Shown here: positions 17,091 to 26,918 of the stretch, piece by piece
Layout of the letters: each line of letters opens with the position of its first letter
How positions within the stretch are numbered: the stretch's first letter is position 1
From: SKVR01 sp964453995
GTDB taxonomy: Bacteria; Bacteroidota; Bacteroidia; Bacteroidales; UBA7960
DNA: 60,307 bases
Direction: 5' to 3'
Assembly (NCBI GenBank): GCA_964453995.1
Contig: CAYVQC010000022.1
Coordinates: 1 to 60,307 of the forward strand
Translations under genes and position numbers: made by a program
Notes under the pieces: generated by a model
Database searches by the model: none
What the model saw: the letters and a program-made list of their open reading frames with translations, nothing else
Told to the model about the DNA's origin: nothing

Positions 17091-18893
17091 ATGACAGCAA
17101 AGCTATTTTTCTCAGACGCCAGGCTAAGTTTATTTTTGCTTTGGCTTGTAATTGCATTGCAATTCCATCCACTGGTATCAAAAGGACAGGATACCCTGCA
17201 CATATATGAAAACTACCTGGTTGAGGAAGGGGAAGTGCTTGAAATAAACCCTGGAACGGTGGTTCTGTTTCATGGTTTTTATAATATTACTGTTGAGGGT
17301 TCGCTAATGGTGCTGGGAACAGAGGAATTGCCCGTGTTGTTTACTGCTTCAGATACCACACAGCTGTACAACACCCATGTGAACGAGGGTGGATGGAATG
17401 GGATCCGCGTATTGGAAACCGTTGAGGGCAGGCAAGATGGATTGGTGATGTTGTCGCATACCACCTTAGAATTTTCCAAGGCATCAAAACAGGATTTCGA
17501 ACATGGCGGAGCAATCAGCATATATGGTGAAAGGGATGTGATCATACAAAACTGCCTTTTCCGTTATAATTACGCTTATCGAAGGGGAGGGGCCTTATAT
17601 CTGGAAAGGAATAATGGCTATATATCCCATTGTACGTTTGAAAATAATACTGCGCATAACTTTGAATCGGAAATCTGGCCTTACGGTGGTGGAGTTGCTA
17701 CAATGAACAGCAAGGCAGAGATCAGCTGGTCTGTTTTCCGGTTCAACGGTGCAACGGGTATGGGCGGTGGACTGAATGTGGAAAGCTCGCATGTTTGGCT
17801 GCACAACAATATTTTCCAAAGCAATGATGCCCCCCTTGGTGGTGGTATTGGTGTAGTTAGGAGCAACTCGTCCAATACCTTTTCCAACAATCTTATTATA
17901 GATAACACTGCCATGTATTTTGGAGGAGGTATTGCTTTTGTTGAGGGAGCTGTGGTGGTTGCCAATACTAACATTCTGAACAATAATGCCGGATATGGCG
18001 GAGCGTTGTATTTTAACTCGCTCAGCTGTCCTAAATTCTATAACTCTGTTATCCGCGGAAATCGCATGTATCCGGACACACTGAACCAGGTTTGGATTTT
18101 TGATGCCGTTTCAGCTCCAGAGTTTTACAATTGCAATATTGAAGGAGGATTTGAAGGGTTTTATGGCTCAGGAGGCGACGATTTTCCGGGAGTTTACCAG
18201 GACAATATTGATGAACCGCCCCTTTTTGCTGATGAACCCAATATGGATTTTTCCCTGCTGGAAGAATCTCCCTGCAGAGATGGCGGGTATCCACTCTCTG
18301 CCGATCTTGGTATCTTTCCACTCGATTTGGCAGGCAACAACCGTTTTAGCGGAATGTACGTCGATATGGGTGCCTGCGAATTTCAGGATCCTCATGCATA
18401 TTATGGGCTCACCATTCAGGCCCAGGGGCAGGGAAACACATTGCCTGACACCGGAGAATATATGATTCAGGAGGGGACCGCTATTGAAATACAGGCCATC
18501 CCGGAAGACGGATGGTATTTTGACCATTGGCTGATAAATGATCAGATTATTCCTGACCAGGTATATACGGTTGAGGTGCTTACCGATACCGGGATCATGG
18601 CAATTTTTCTGCCGGGCACTTCTGCGCCCGCTACAGATCAGCAAAAGCTTTATGTTTATCCCAATCCGTCCACCGGAAAAGTCATTCTCTCTCTGGAATA
18701 CGGGCAGTGCCCTGGCAATTGTATTTTGAATATCAGATCTTTCCAGGGCCTGTTGCTGGAAACACTGCAGTTGCAGGAAGTGGGAAAACCCTCGCATACC
18801 ACCATTGATATCAGTGGCTATAGTGCAGGTTTGCTTTTTCTTGAACTGATCTCAGAAACCAATATTTACGTGGCGAAAATTATTAAAAGATAA
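17091..18893 (+). CDS. Secreted right-handed beta-helix protein with T9SS C-terminal sorting domain
   Basis: This is a 600-aa secreted protein. The N-terminal signal peptide (LSLFLLWLVIALQF) is followed by a parallel beta-helix (residues ~50-400) with short repeated turns rich in GGG and N (RRGGALYLERNNGYISHC, GMGGGLNVESS, PLGGGIGVVRSN, YFGGGIAFVEG, GYGGALYFNS), like the chlamydial Pmp and pectate-lyase-like folds. Next is a glycine-poor repeat domain (~420-500) of the InlB/Flg_new type (AIPEDGWYFDHWLIN). The C-terminal ~80 residues form a T9SS type A sorting domain: LYVYPNPSTGKVIL, LNIRSFQGLLL and a final VAKIIKR. It should be exported across the outer membrane and anchored or released. No lyase active site is recognisable, so it is more likely adhesive or structural. 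Confidence 0.88.
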   Translation: MTAKLFFSDARLSLFLLWLVIALQFHPLVSKGQDTLHIYENYLVEEGEVLEINPGTVVLFHGFYNITVEGSLMVLGTEELPVLFTASDTTQLYNTHVNEGGWNGIRVLETVEGRQDGLVMLSHTTLEFSKASKQDFEHGGAISIYGERDVIIQNCLFRYNYAYRRGGALYLERNNGYISHCTFENNTAHNFESEIWPYGGGVATMNSKAEISWSVFRFNGATGMGGGLNVESSHVWLHNNIFQSNDAPLGGGIGVVRSNSSNTFSNNLIIDNTAMYFGGGIAFVEGAVVVANTNILNNNAGYGGALYFNSLSCPKFYNSVIRGNRMYPDTLNQVWIFDAVSAPEFYNCNIEGGFEGFYGSGGDDFPGVYQDNIDEPPLFADEPNMDFSLLEESPCRDGGYPLSADLGIFPLDLAGNNRFSGMYVDMGACEFQDPHAYYGLTIQAQGQGNTLPDTGEYMIQEGTAIEIQAIPEDGWYFDHWLINDQIIPDQVYTVEVLTDTGIMAIFLPGTSAPATDQQKLYVYPNPSTGKVILSLEYGQCPGNCILNIRSFQGLLLETLQLQEVGKPSHTTIDISGYSAGLLFLELISETNIYVAKIIKR

Positions 18894-19163
18894 TTCGGCC
18901 GGTTGCTACAAATGCAATTATGCGGCAAAGTGGTGAAAAAAGCAGTTTGTTTGTATGAAAAACATTTGTATATTGCATTTGATTGAAACCTTTGTCTCAG
19001 GTTTGTTGATAAAGTAAAGAGGCCGATTTTTCATCATAAAAGTTTACTGTTTGTTATTGCAAGTAATATAATCACTTGATGGAAGATCTGCTGAATGGGT
19101 TTTTAGAATTTTGCTTTAAAATTATTCCATATTCGTAAACCAGATAATTGGTCTTGGCTGATT

Positions 19164-20285
19164 ATGAAAAATGATGATTTGCTTTTCTACCAGGTAGCCC
19201 TCACAATGGTTCCAAAAGTAGGAGGGGTAACAGCCAAAAGGCTCATTGCTTATTGTGGCGGGATAGAGGCCGTATTCAATGAAAAAAAGGGAGCACTGAT
19301 TAAAATTCCTGGTATTGGAGAAAGTATTGCCAATTCATTCAGGAAGAAGGAGTTCTACGATCTGGCTGAAAAAGAGATTGAATTCATCCGTAAAAACAAC
19401 ATCAAGACATTTTTCTATACAGAAAGCGATTATCCTGCCCGGCTAAAACAATGTGAAGACGGACCGATACTACTGTTTTACAAAGGAGAGGCACCCCTTG
19501 GCAAACAAAAAGTAATTGCGGTGGTAGGTACCCGAAATATTACCGAATATGGAAGGCAAAAATGTGCTGAGATCATTGAAGGGTTAAGAAGATTTGATCC
19601 CCTGGTAGTCAGTGGTCTTGCCTATGGCGTCGATGCCAGGGCACATAAAGTTGCTCTTGATAATAATATGCATACCATAGGAGTTCTGGGCCATGGATTG
19701 GATCGAATATACCCACCGTTGAATAAGCCTCTTGCCCAACGCATGCTGGAGTCGGTCGGGGGGCTTTTAAGTGATTTTGTCAGCAATACGAAACCCGACA
19801 GGGAGAATTTTCCCAAAAGAAACCGCATTATTGCCGGAATGGTTGATGCCCTTATTGTGGTAGAAGCGGCTGTTACGGGGGGAGCCCTGATTACTGCCAA
19901 TATCGCCAACTCCTATAACCGTGATGTATTTGCCGTTCCTGGCAGAACCTCCGATATGTTTAGCCAGGGATGCAACAGCCTTATCAAAACCCATCGGGCT
20001 CACATGGCAGAGTCAGCTGCTGATATTGAGTACGTCATGGGCTGGGAAGAAGATCAAAACAAAAAAAGCAAGGGAATTCAGCAACAGCTTTTTGTTGAAC
20101 TTGATCCGCAAGAGCAGCAGATTGTGGATATTATGAGGGAAATGGGTGATGTTTCGTTTGACTATCTGGTGAAAAAAACCAATCTTTCTTTCAGTAAGGT
20201 TTCTTCACACTTGTTAAATCTTGAATTCAAAGGTGTTGTGGGAACCTTGCCGGGAAAAATGTTCAGACTAACAGGAAATGGATAA
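19164..20285 (+). CDS. dprA: DNA-processing protein DprA
   Basis: DprA loads RecA onto incoming single-stranded DNA during natural transformation. The 373-aa protein has an N-terminal helix-hairpin-helix region (VPKVGGVTAKRL..IPGIGESIANSF, residues ~12-55), the central SLOG/Rossmann domain with AVVGTRNITEYG (~115-126), VVSGLAYGVDARAHKVAL (~150-167), GVLGHGLDRIYPPLN, FPKRNRIIAGM and VVEAAVTGGALITA, all intact, and a C-terminal winged-helix domain (EQQIVDIMREMGDVSFDYL). This is the complete three-domain form. It stands alone on the plus strand, convergent with pyrophosphatase. No other competence genes are in the window. Confidence 0.95.
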   Translation: MKNDDLLFYQVALTMVPKVGGVTAKRLIAYCGGIEAVFNEKKGALIKIPGIGESIANSFRKKEFYDLAEKEIEFIRKNNIKTFFYTESDYPARLKQCEDGPILLFYKGEAPLGKQKVIAVVGTRNITEYGRQKCAEIIEGLRRFDPLVVSGLAYGVDARAHKVALDNNMHTIGVLGHGLDRIYPPLNKPLAQRMLESVGGLLSDFVSNTKPDRENFPKRNRIIAGMVDALIVVEAAVTGGALITANIANSYNRDVFAVPGRTSDMFSQGCNSLIKTHRAHMAESAADIEYVMGWEEDQNKKSKGIQQQLFVELDPQEQQIVDIMREMGDVSFDYLVKKTNLSFSKVSSHLLNLEFKGVVGTLPGKMFRLTGNG

Positions 20286-20340
20286 ACGGAAAACCGGCCA
20301 GACCAATAAGACCGGACCAGTTGTTTTTGTGAATGTAAAC

Positions 20341-21024
20341 CTAAACAGTTGATAAAAGATTGTCAAGGTTTTCAAATTTCACCCTGTAATCTTCAATAGT
20401 CCTGTTGATTACCTCCTTGGCCTCACTTGAATCATAGGTGTGAGTGATTTCAACGTCAAGCTTGGTATTGGGCAGATCCTTGTAAGTGAGAAAATAATGT
20501 TTCAGTCTTTCGACAACAGGTGCCGGACATTCCGCAATATCTCGCATAGCACCGTACACTGCATCATCTTTAAGCACACAAATAATCTTATCGTCAGCCT
20601 GATTGTTGTCCAACATGCGGAAACCACCTATGGGTATTGCTTCCACAAGGATATCTCCGTGTGAAATCGATTTTTCTGTAAGGATACATACATCCAGCGG
20701 ATCCCCATCACCGACCAATTCTTTGCGGCCGCTTTTTTCAATGGCGTACTCTGCTGTTCTTTCGGCACAAAGTGTCTGGGGAATGAAACCATACATTGCC
20801 GGCAATACATTGGAATATTTCTGTGGGCGGTCAATTTTTAAATATCCACTAACTTTATCTACTTCATATTTTACGGTATCGGTGCTTACCATCTCTACGA
20901 AACAGGTAAGCTCATCTGGTGCGTTCTTTCCAATATCAACTCCATGCCAGGGGTGAGACTTGTATCTTAATCCCATCAGGCGACCAATCGGGTCCATTAT
21001 TTTATTTGCCATGCTTTTTTTCAT
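20341..21024 (-). CDS. ppa: Inorganic pyrophosphatase (soluble, family I)
   Basis: This enzyme hydrolyses PPi to drive biosynthetic reactions in the cytoplasm. The start at 21024 (MKKSMANKIMD) gives 227 aa; 21012 (MANKIMD) is equally plausible, and 21051 adds unlikely residues. Family I features are present: VEMVSTDTVKYEVDK (phosphate-binding Lys), KIDRPQKYSNVLPAMYGFIP, the metal-binding signature DGDPLDVCIL (residues ~99-108), IGGFRMLDNNQADDKIICV with further acidic ligands, and a late HYFLTYKD. The YGFIP block normally carries the Tyr-Gly-Phe-Ile-Pro core motif, and it does here. The gene is single and convergent with dprA. Confidence 0.92.
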   Translation of the reverse strand: MKKSMANKIMDPIGRLMGLRYKSHPWHGVDIGKNAPDELTCFVEMVSTDTVKYEVDKVSGYLKIDRPQKYSNVLPAMYGFIPQTLCAERTAEYAIEKSGRKELVGDGDPLDVCILTEKSISHGDILVEAIPIGGFRMLDNNQADDKIICVLKDDAVYGAMRDIAECPAPVVERLKHYFLTYKDLPNTKLDVEITHTYDSSEAKEVINRTIEDYRVKFENLDNLLSTV

Positions 21025-21038
21025 ATTACTTGTTGTCG

Positions 21039-21046
21039 CAAAATTA
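21039..21046 (-). promoter_or_regulatory. Candidate -7 box of ppa
   Basis: The minus strand reads TAATTTTG, a perfect TAnnTTTG match, 15-22 bp before the predicted start at 21024. No convincing -33 element is visible at the right spacing. Confidence 0.4.
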
Positions 21047-21593
21047 ACCATTTATTCCCTGCTAGTGCCGGTTGGCTGGATTAAAAATGCTTATGTATAT
21101 CACTCTGCATGTGATTTGTTGTTAAGTAAATGTAAATCAGTATGTTCTGATTATATGGAAAATCATGAAATCTGTCGATATGATTAAGTTTGAACAGCTA
21201 TTTATTTAGACAAAAAACTTTTTTAATGCTTTTAAACGGAAAAATATGAGTTAATTTTGTTTTTTCATAATCTTTAACATCCTGCACGGGGTAGTTGTTT
21301 CTGGTCTGAAAATGAATATGTTGAGATCATATTTGATGAAGAAATTAGGTGTTACCCACAGCAAAAAAATTAGAATTATCTCGTATTGTTTAACGATAGG
21401 CAAAGGACTAAATTTAGGGATGTGCACTTGGTTTATGTCTAAATAAAAAGCACATTGAAGTATTGATTGTTTTTGTTAATCAAAATAATCGGGTTTTCTT
21501 TTGAGGTTCTTTTCTTTTTCCGGCATAAGTCGGTAGCACAGGAAGCGAGAGTTTTAACAATCTTATTTTTTTTCACCAAACCTTCAACTACCT
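21047..21593. other. Long divergent spacer upstream of the SprB-repeat gene
   Basis: This is about 550 bp of AT-rich sequence. It contains a perfect plus-strand TAATTTTG (21252-21259) that could start a leader of about 330 nt for the SprB-repeat gene. A 44-codon ATG ORF at 21312-21446 lies in that leader but resembles nothing I know and is probably chance. I see no strong hairpin or repeat. Confidence 0.5.
21252..21259 (+). promoter_or_regulatory. Candidate -7 box of the SprB-repeat gene
   Basis: TAATTTTG is a perfect match to the Bacteroidota -7 consensus, in the long spacer upstream of the surface protein. A tttt run at about 21230 is the only candidate for the upstream element and is weak. 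Confidence 0.35.
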
Positions 21594-24500
21594 ATGAAAA
21601 GACTTCGACTTTTTTTAATGTTTATTACATTACTGGTTGCAGGCATTTGTTTAAATACATCTGTTTTTGCCCAGTTGTATGGTCCTAACCTGATTGTCAA
21701 TGGTGATTTTGCCGGAGGCAATACAGGTTTTTTTACGGACTATGTTTTTGTTGACCCCGAAGTAGGGGGGCCTAATAGCCTGGTTCCCGAAGGACGCTAC
21801 ACCGTAGCCGACAATCCTGGAGATTATCATCCCAATTTTACTGGAGCTCCTTTTGTAGGCGAAAATTTCCTCATTGTAAATGGTGCTACAGATATGGAGG
21901 TTTGTGGAGAGAGTCCGTGCGATGACAATTGGATCGTATGGCAGCAAACCGTAGAAATAGAAGAAGACAAGGATTACCAGTTTAGTTTCTGGTTGTCAAG
22001 TCTCGTAACTACATCACCTGCTCAACTGAGCCTTACCATTGAGATCAATGGGATGCCTTATTCTGAAGTGGTTATTGCTCCTGACGAAACTGAGATGTGG
22101 GTTCAGCAAATGTGGACCAATACTGAAAAATCTCAAACGGCTACCATCACTATTATTGAAACCACAAAGGTAGAACAGGGCAATGATTTTGGTATTGACG
22201 ACATTGTTTTCAGGTCTGTAGAGTTCGAACCCACCCCCTGTCCTCCTCTTGATGTTACCATTAATGTTACCGATGTAACCTGTCCTGGTGAAGACGATGG
22301 TGTTATTGAGGTAATAATGGACGGTGTGAAACCCTTTAACATTTGCCTCACTTACGGCTGCGAAGAAGATATTGAGGAAGATAAACTCAAACTCTTCGAT
22401 AAAGCGCAAACAGCTACTTATACTGGTCTGGTTGCCGGTTGGTATACCATCACCGTTTTTGACGGTAACGGTTGCCCCTTCCAGGAGTGCGTATATGTGG
22501 GAGAACCCGAGCCGCTGATGGGAATAGTTACTGACCTTATGAATCCATTATGTAATGGAGATGCCAACGGTATGGTTACTATTGAAATCTCAGGAGGAGT
22601 ACCGCCCTATACCGCCAGTATGGGAACTGTTGAGGGAAATATTCTTACCATCAATGATCTGGGTGCTGACGAATACAATGTGGTGATTGAAGACTCGAAT
22701 GGATGTGGTCCTGCAGAAGTTGATTTTGCTCTTGTGGATCCTCCCGTTCTTGTCGCTGATTATGATGCCACCGAAATACTCTGCAATGGCGATCCTTCCA
22801 CAGTTACTGTTACCGCTTCAGGCGGAACACCACCTTACCAGCTTTTTGATGGGGATGTACTGGCAGGTGACCTTACAGAGGGATCTATCTCACTTGATGT
22901 TCCGGCCGACACATACAACTGGACTGTAGTAGACGCCAACGGCTGCGAAGCAATGGTCAGTTTTACACTGACGCAGCCCCCTGGGATTACAGGAGAAGTA
23001 ATTGTTAATGAAATTCTTTGCAATGGAGGTGAAGCCGAGGTAGAATTAATAATTTCAGGAGGTACTCCACCCTATACTGTTGTAATGGATGGTGTCGATC
23101 CCATTGAAGAAGACGGTACTTTCACATTTATGCTTATGGCTGGGTCATATACCTTTTCTGTTACTGATGCCAATGGATGTGGATACTCTACTGATGTTGA
23201 AATTACAGAACCCCCATTACTGGAAGCCGGTTATGAAACCGACGGTATTGCTTGTTTTGGTGATATGGTTGACGTTGTAGTGTATGCCATGGGCGGTACC
23301 CCACCTTACCAGCTATTTGACGGTGATGCCTTGGCAGGTGACTTTGTAGATGGTGAGATTACCATCCTCGTTGGAGCAGGAGAATATAACTGGACAGTAG
23401 TTGATGACAATGGATGCGAAGCAGAAGTGTCATTTGTACTTGTTGAACCTGATCCTCTGGTTGCTGCTTTGGTATCTACCCAGGATGCTACATGCTTCGG
23501 CTTTGAAGATGGATCTGCCGTTTTTTCAGTAACCGGAGGCACAATGCCCTATACTGCTGATATGGGCGTGTTTGAAGATGGCACACTCATAATTGATGGC
23601 CTCGGAGCCGGTGAATATACCGTTACCATTACCGATTCCAAAAACTGCGGACCCGAAGAGATTGATTTTGTCATTGACCAACCCGACGAAATCATTGTAG
23701 AAAATGTAGATGTTGAAATTCCTCTCTGTGCTCCCGATAACTTCCCACAATGCAATACACCCTGGGGAGTAAACTGGATTGAGTATGAAGTTGGTTTCTC
23801 AACGTATGGTGATGGTGAGGTTGCTGAAGCAAGACAAAATCCTGACAATACAATTGGTATGCCCGATTACTCCAACACACCTCCCATTACCTTTGTTACC
23901 CTGGGGTATGGAGGTCATATTATTCTGGAGGCTGGTTGTTTGATCTTTAATGATGAAGGGGATGATTTCGAGGTAGTTGAAACATCCTATGGACAGGATC
24001 AGTGTGAAGACTATCCTGAAAAGGCCGATGTTTATGTATCGCAGAGTCTGGATGGACCTTGGTCATACCTGGGCGAAATTTGCCTCACAAGTGCTCTTGA
24101 TCTATCCGATGGCATCGATAAAGATACCGAAGAACCATTCGTACTGGAATGGGTACAGTACATTAAAATAATGGATGTTTCCAATCCTGATGATTTCTCC
24201 AGTGGAGATGGATTTGATGTAAATGGTATTTACATTTACAACTCAGAAGATCCCATGCAGAATGCTTCAGGTATTACCATCGAGTTCTCTGGTGTTGGTG
24301 ATGGAGAAGAACCTCAGTTTTTCATCTATGAAGGCGAAGAGGTGATCAGTATTTCCAATACTGCCGAGCTTTCTGGCTTACCCGCAGGAACCTATACTGT
24401 TGTAGTTCAGGTTGGCGAATGCTTCTCTGCACCCTTTGAATTTACTGTTCCTGAATTCCCCGAACCCATAGAGGCTGAAGTGGTGACAACCGATGTTCTA

Positions 24501-26267
24501 TGCTATGGTGAAGACAACGGCACCGCTACTGTAACCGTTACCGGTGGTACTCCACCCTATTCATTGAGTTGGGAAGGCCTTGAAGAACCAGTTGTTATTG
24601 AAGAAGACGGCGGATCCTATTTGATCAATGGTCTTGCAGCTGGTACTTACACTATTGCCATCCTCGACTCCCACGAATGTCTTGGTGATGTTACCTTTAC
24701 CATTGAAGAGCCTGAAGTGTTTACCGTTGAGCAGGATAATGGTGAAATACTTTGCTTTGAAGGTACCACATGGGTAAGCCTTGATATTCAGGGAGGTGTA
24801 GCTCCATACCTGCTTTCTGACAACAACGATGATTTTGAACTTGCAATTGATACAGCCGGCGAACTGGAACTTACAGGATTTGCCTACGGTGATTACTCAT
24901 GGACCGTTATCGACAGCAATGGTTGCTCTGTTTTGGTAGAGTTCTCCCTCGACCAACCCGATGAACTAATCGCTGAAGTTGCCTACGAACCTATCCTTTG
25001 CAATGGCGGAGTTACTGATGTTACTGTTATCGCTTCCGGAGGCGTTGGCCCCTATCAGTTGTACGACACGGAAATCATTGAGGACAACCTTGTTGTTGAA
25101 TCCTTCAACCCCGATGTTACACTCAACGAACTGGTCGCCGATACATACCTGTGGTTCGTTGTAGATGCCAATGGTTGTGCATTTGAACTGTCGTTCACAA
25201 TCGAAGAACCTGAAATCCTTGAGGCAGAAGTATTCCCAGGAGAGATCCTTTGCTATAATGGTGTTACTACAGCCCTTGTGGTGGCTTCAGGAGGGGCTAT
25301 GCCGTACAGTCTGTTTGATGGTGAAACCCTCGTGGCTACTTTCGATGATGAATTCCTGGTGGAAGATCTTATCTATGGCTCATATTCATGGACCGTAACC
25401 GATGCCAATAACTGCGATGTTATTGTTCTTGAGTTCGTACTGGAGAATCCTGAAGAAATTGTAATTGAAGTTGAAACCGTTGTTGATGCTACCTGCTATG
25501 GATATGATAACGGTGAAATTCATGTTTCAGCAACCGGTGGAACAGGAATGCTTACCTATTCTCTCAATGGAGGCGAAGGACAAGAATCAGGTTCATTCAC
25601 AGACTTGCTTGCCGGAACCTATGATGTTTCTGTTACCGACGAAAATGGTTGTACTGTTACAATTGAGGTAGTCATTGAAGAACCCGATGAAATCATCATC
25701 GACGTATTCCTGATTGAACCTGCCGACTTTGGTGAGCATAACGGCGAGATCTGGGCTAATATTTACGGTGGCACCCCACCATACAATATCTGCCTCATCT
25801 ATGGTTGTGAAGACATCCAGGATAACGGAGACAATTATGAAAAATCACAAGGCGTAATGTACTGGGGTCTGCAACCCGGAGAATGGATGATCAAGGTTGA
25901 AGATGCCAATGGCTGTATCGTTTACGAATGTGTTGAAGTTCCTGAGCTCGAAGAAGAAAAGATCGATGAAAGTGTTCTCTCTAGTGAGAATCCATCTGAT
26001 CTTGATCAAATTGAGCTGGTTTCTTTCCCCAACCCGTTCAGAAACCATACGACTATTGAATTTATCCCGCGAAGCTCTCAGTATGTAACACTTGAGGTTT
26101 ATAACCTGGTGGGTGAAAGAGTTGAGGTGCTCTTCCATGGGCATGTAAATGCATTTGAAGAACAAAAACATGTCTTCAAACCAGCTGGATTACCCAATGG
26201 AGTTTACTATGTAAGGCTTACAATGGATAATACTGTTCACTTCGACAAAATAATACTGGCGAGATAA
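21594..26267 (+). CDS. Giant SprB-repeat surface protein with T9SS sorting domain
   Basis: This is a 1557-aa secreted surface protein. A signal peptide (LFLMFITLLVAGICLNTSVFAQ, in part) is followed by a jelly-roll-like domain (residues ~28-207, starting NLIVNGDFAGGNTGFF). Then come about twelve SprB-type repeats of 70-85 residues, each with a conserved Cys (xxILCNGxx) and a GGTPPY core followed by a GxYxxTVxDxNGC end. Repeats 1-6 lie at ~212-700 and 7-12 at ~960-1450. Between them sits a distinct ~180-residue domain (~705-885; VGFSTYGDGEVAEARQNPD..DVYVSQSLDGPWSYLGE), with an ALGxPD/discoidin-like pattern. The C-terminus (SFPNPFRNHTTIEF..FDKIILAR) is a T9SS type A sorting domain. SprB itself is the mobile gliding adhesin of Flavobacterium; this protein is much shorter, and no gliding genes are nearby, so adhesion is the safe inference. 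It is followed by a strong terminator. Confidence 0.9.
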   Translation: MKRLRLFLMFITLLVAGICLNTSVFAQLYGPNLIVNGDFAGGNTGFFTDYVFVDPEVGGPNSLVPEGRYTVADNPGDYHPNFTGAPFVGENFLIVNGATDMEVCGESPCDDNWIVWQQTVEIEEDKDYQFSFWLSSLVTTSPAQLSLTIEINGMPYSEVVIAPDETEMWVQQMWTNTEKSQTATITIIETTKVEQGNDFGIDDIVFRSVEFEPTPCPPLDVTINVTDVTCPGEDDGVIEVIMDGVKPFNICLTYGCEEDIEEDKLKLFDKAQTATYTGLVAGWYTITVFDGNGCPFQECVYVGEPEPLMGIVTDLMNPLCNGDANGMVTIEISGGVPPYTASMGTVEGNILTINDLGADEYNVVIEDSNGCGPAEVDFALVDPPVLVADYDATEILCNGDPSTVTVTASGGTPPYQLFDGDVLAGDLTEGSISLDVPADTYNWTVVDANGCEAMVSFTLTQPPGITGEVIVNEILCNGGEAEVELIISGGTPPYTVVMDGVDPIEEDGTFTFMLMAGSYTFSVTDANGCGYSTDVEITEPPLLEAGYETDGIACFGDMVDVVVYAMGGTPPYQLFDGDALAGDFVDGEITILVGAGEYNWTVVDDNGCEAEVSFVLVEPDPLVAALVSTQDATCFGFEDGSAVFSVTGGTMPYTADMGVFEDGTLIIDGLGAGEYTVTITDSKNCGPEEIDFVIDQPDEIIVENVDVEIPLCAPDNFPQCNTPWGVNWIEYEVGFSTYGDGEVAEARQNPDNTIGMPDYSNTPPITFVTLGYGGHIILEAGCLIFNDEGDDFEVVETSYGQDQCEDYPEKADVYVSQSLDGPWSYLGEICLTSALDLSDGIDKDTEEPFVLEWVQYIKIMDVSNPDDFSSGDGFDVNGIYIYNSEDPMQNASGITIEFSGVGDGEEPQFFIYEGEEVISISNTAELSGLPAGTYTVVVQVGECFSAPFEFTVPEFPEPIEAEVVTTDVLCYGEDNGTATVTVTGGTPPYSLSWEGLEEPVVIEEDGGSYLINGLAAGTYTIAILDSHECLGDVTFTIEEPEVFTVEQDNGEILCFEGTTWVSLDIQGGVAPYLLSDNNDDFELAIDTAGELELTGFAYGDYSWTVIDSNGCSVLVEFSLDQPDELIAEVAYEPILCNGGVTDVTVIASGGVGPYQLYDTEIIEDNLVVESFNPDVTLNELVADTYLWFVVDANGCAFELSFTIEEPEILEAEVFPGEILCYNGVTTALVVASGGAMPYSLFDGETLVATFDDEFLVEDLIYGSYSWTVTDANNCDVIVLEFVLENPEEIVIEVETVVDATCYGYDNGEIHVSATGGTGMLTYSLNGGEGQESGSFTDLLAGTYDVSVTDENGCTVTIEVVIEEPDEIIIDVFLIEPADFGEHNGEIWANIYGGTPPYNICLIYGCEDIQDNGDNYEKSQGVMYWGLQPGEWMIKVEDANGCIVYECVEVPELEEEKIDESVLSSENPSDLDQIELVSFPNPFRNHTTIEFIPRSSQYVTLEVYNLVGERVEVLFHGHVNAFEEQKHVFKPAGLPNGVYYVRLTMDNTVHFDKIILAR

Positions 26268-26301
26268 CAGGTTGTTTTCCTTTAAAATTGAAATACCAGA
26301 A

Positions 26302-26331
26302 GGGTCTCCGGGTTACCGGAGACCCTTTTTT
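26302..26331 (+). terminator. Strong intrinsic terminator after the SprB-repeat gene
   Basis: Perfect 10-bp stem gggtctccgg / ccggagaccc (26302-26311 and 26316-26325) with a 4-nt loop gtta, followed directly by six T (26326-26331). It lies 35 bp after the stop codon and is the clearest terminator in the window. Confidence 0.93.
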
Positions 26332-26918
26332 AGTGTTTAGGCTTTTTTGCAAAACCAGCCATAACTCTTTGCAAACTTATTTGCTAATTACTACATTTAC
26401 AGACGTGCTATGACGCACTTTACCCATCACGAAAAACACAAGTATTAAGTTTTACGTTTCTGGATCTCACTTTCATTATAATAAGGTTTGAAGAGTAAGG
26501 AAACGAATTGTTTGTGTTGATTTTGGCAGAACAGGTTCACATGCTTGGTTTAGCAGATTGCGTTTCATCTGAACACAGGAGGGATGTTGTTATGAAAAAT
26601 GATTTACAGGCCCCATTGCCATGCCCGTAAAAGGAATTAAGAAAAGTGCCTGCATCCGGGATCGATCCATATCTTTCCAAGCCAGAAAAAAAGAGAGACT
26701 TTGAAGGATTATAAAAAACCTTTTTCCATAATAGTCTGTTTTGTTGTTTTTATGATGTCAATTTTCAGGCACTTTGAGGTGGCGGTTAGAATTCTCTGAT
26801 ATTTTTTGCTTTTGTGAATTATCTTTTATTATCGCTTTTTTCTTTCATTATATTTGTTGTTAATTTGTAAAGGGGAAAATTTTGAGATTTTAACTGATCA
26901 CGGAAACAATCCAAAACA
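26332..26918. other. Long AT-rich spacer upstream of the signalling block
   Basis: About 590 bp without a gene. I find only very short ORFs; one 12-codon ORF near 26592 follows an AGGAGGG but is too short to claim. A perfect TATATTTG box (26849-26856) sits 63 bp before the hybrid kinase GTG. No tRNA, repeat or convincing RNA structure is visible. Confidence 0.5.
26849..26856 (+). promoter_or_regulatory. Candidate -7 box of the first hybrid kinase
   Basis: TATATTTG matches TAnnTTTG exactly. No TTTG is found at 19-21 bp upstream (the nearest, at 26811, is too far), so support is from the -7 box only. Confidence 0.35.

Noticed and set aside
20286..20340. Possible terminator between dprA and ppa
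   Set aside because: The ccgg-rich stretch does not form a convincing stem with a T-run on either strand.
21312..21446. 44-codon ATG reading frame in the leader before the SprB-repeat gene
   Set aside because: No similarity, and short frames of this size are expected by chance in 500 bp of AT-rich spacer. It could be a leader peptide, but nothing supports that.
26572..26630. AGGAGGG followed by a 12-codon frame
   Set aside because: Too short to claim, and Bacteroidota rarely use Shine-Dalgarno signals; treated as chance.
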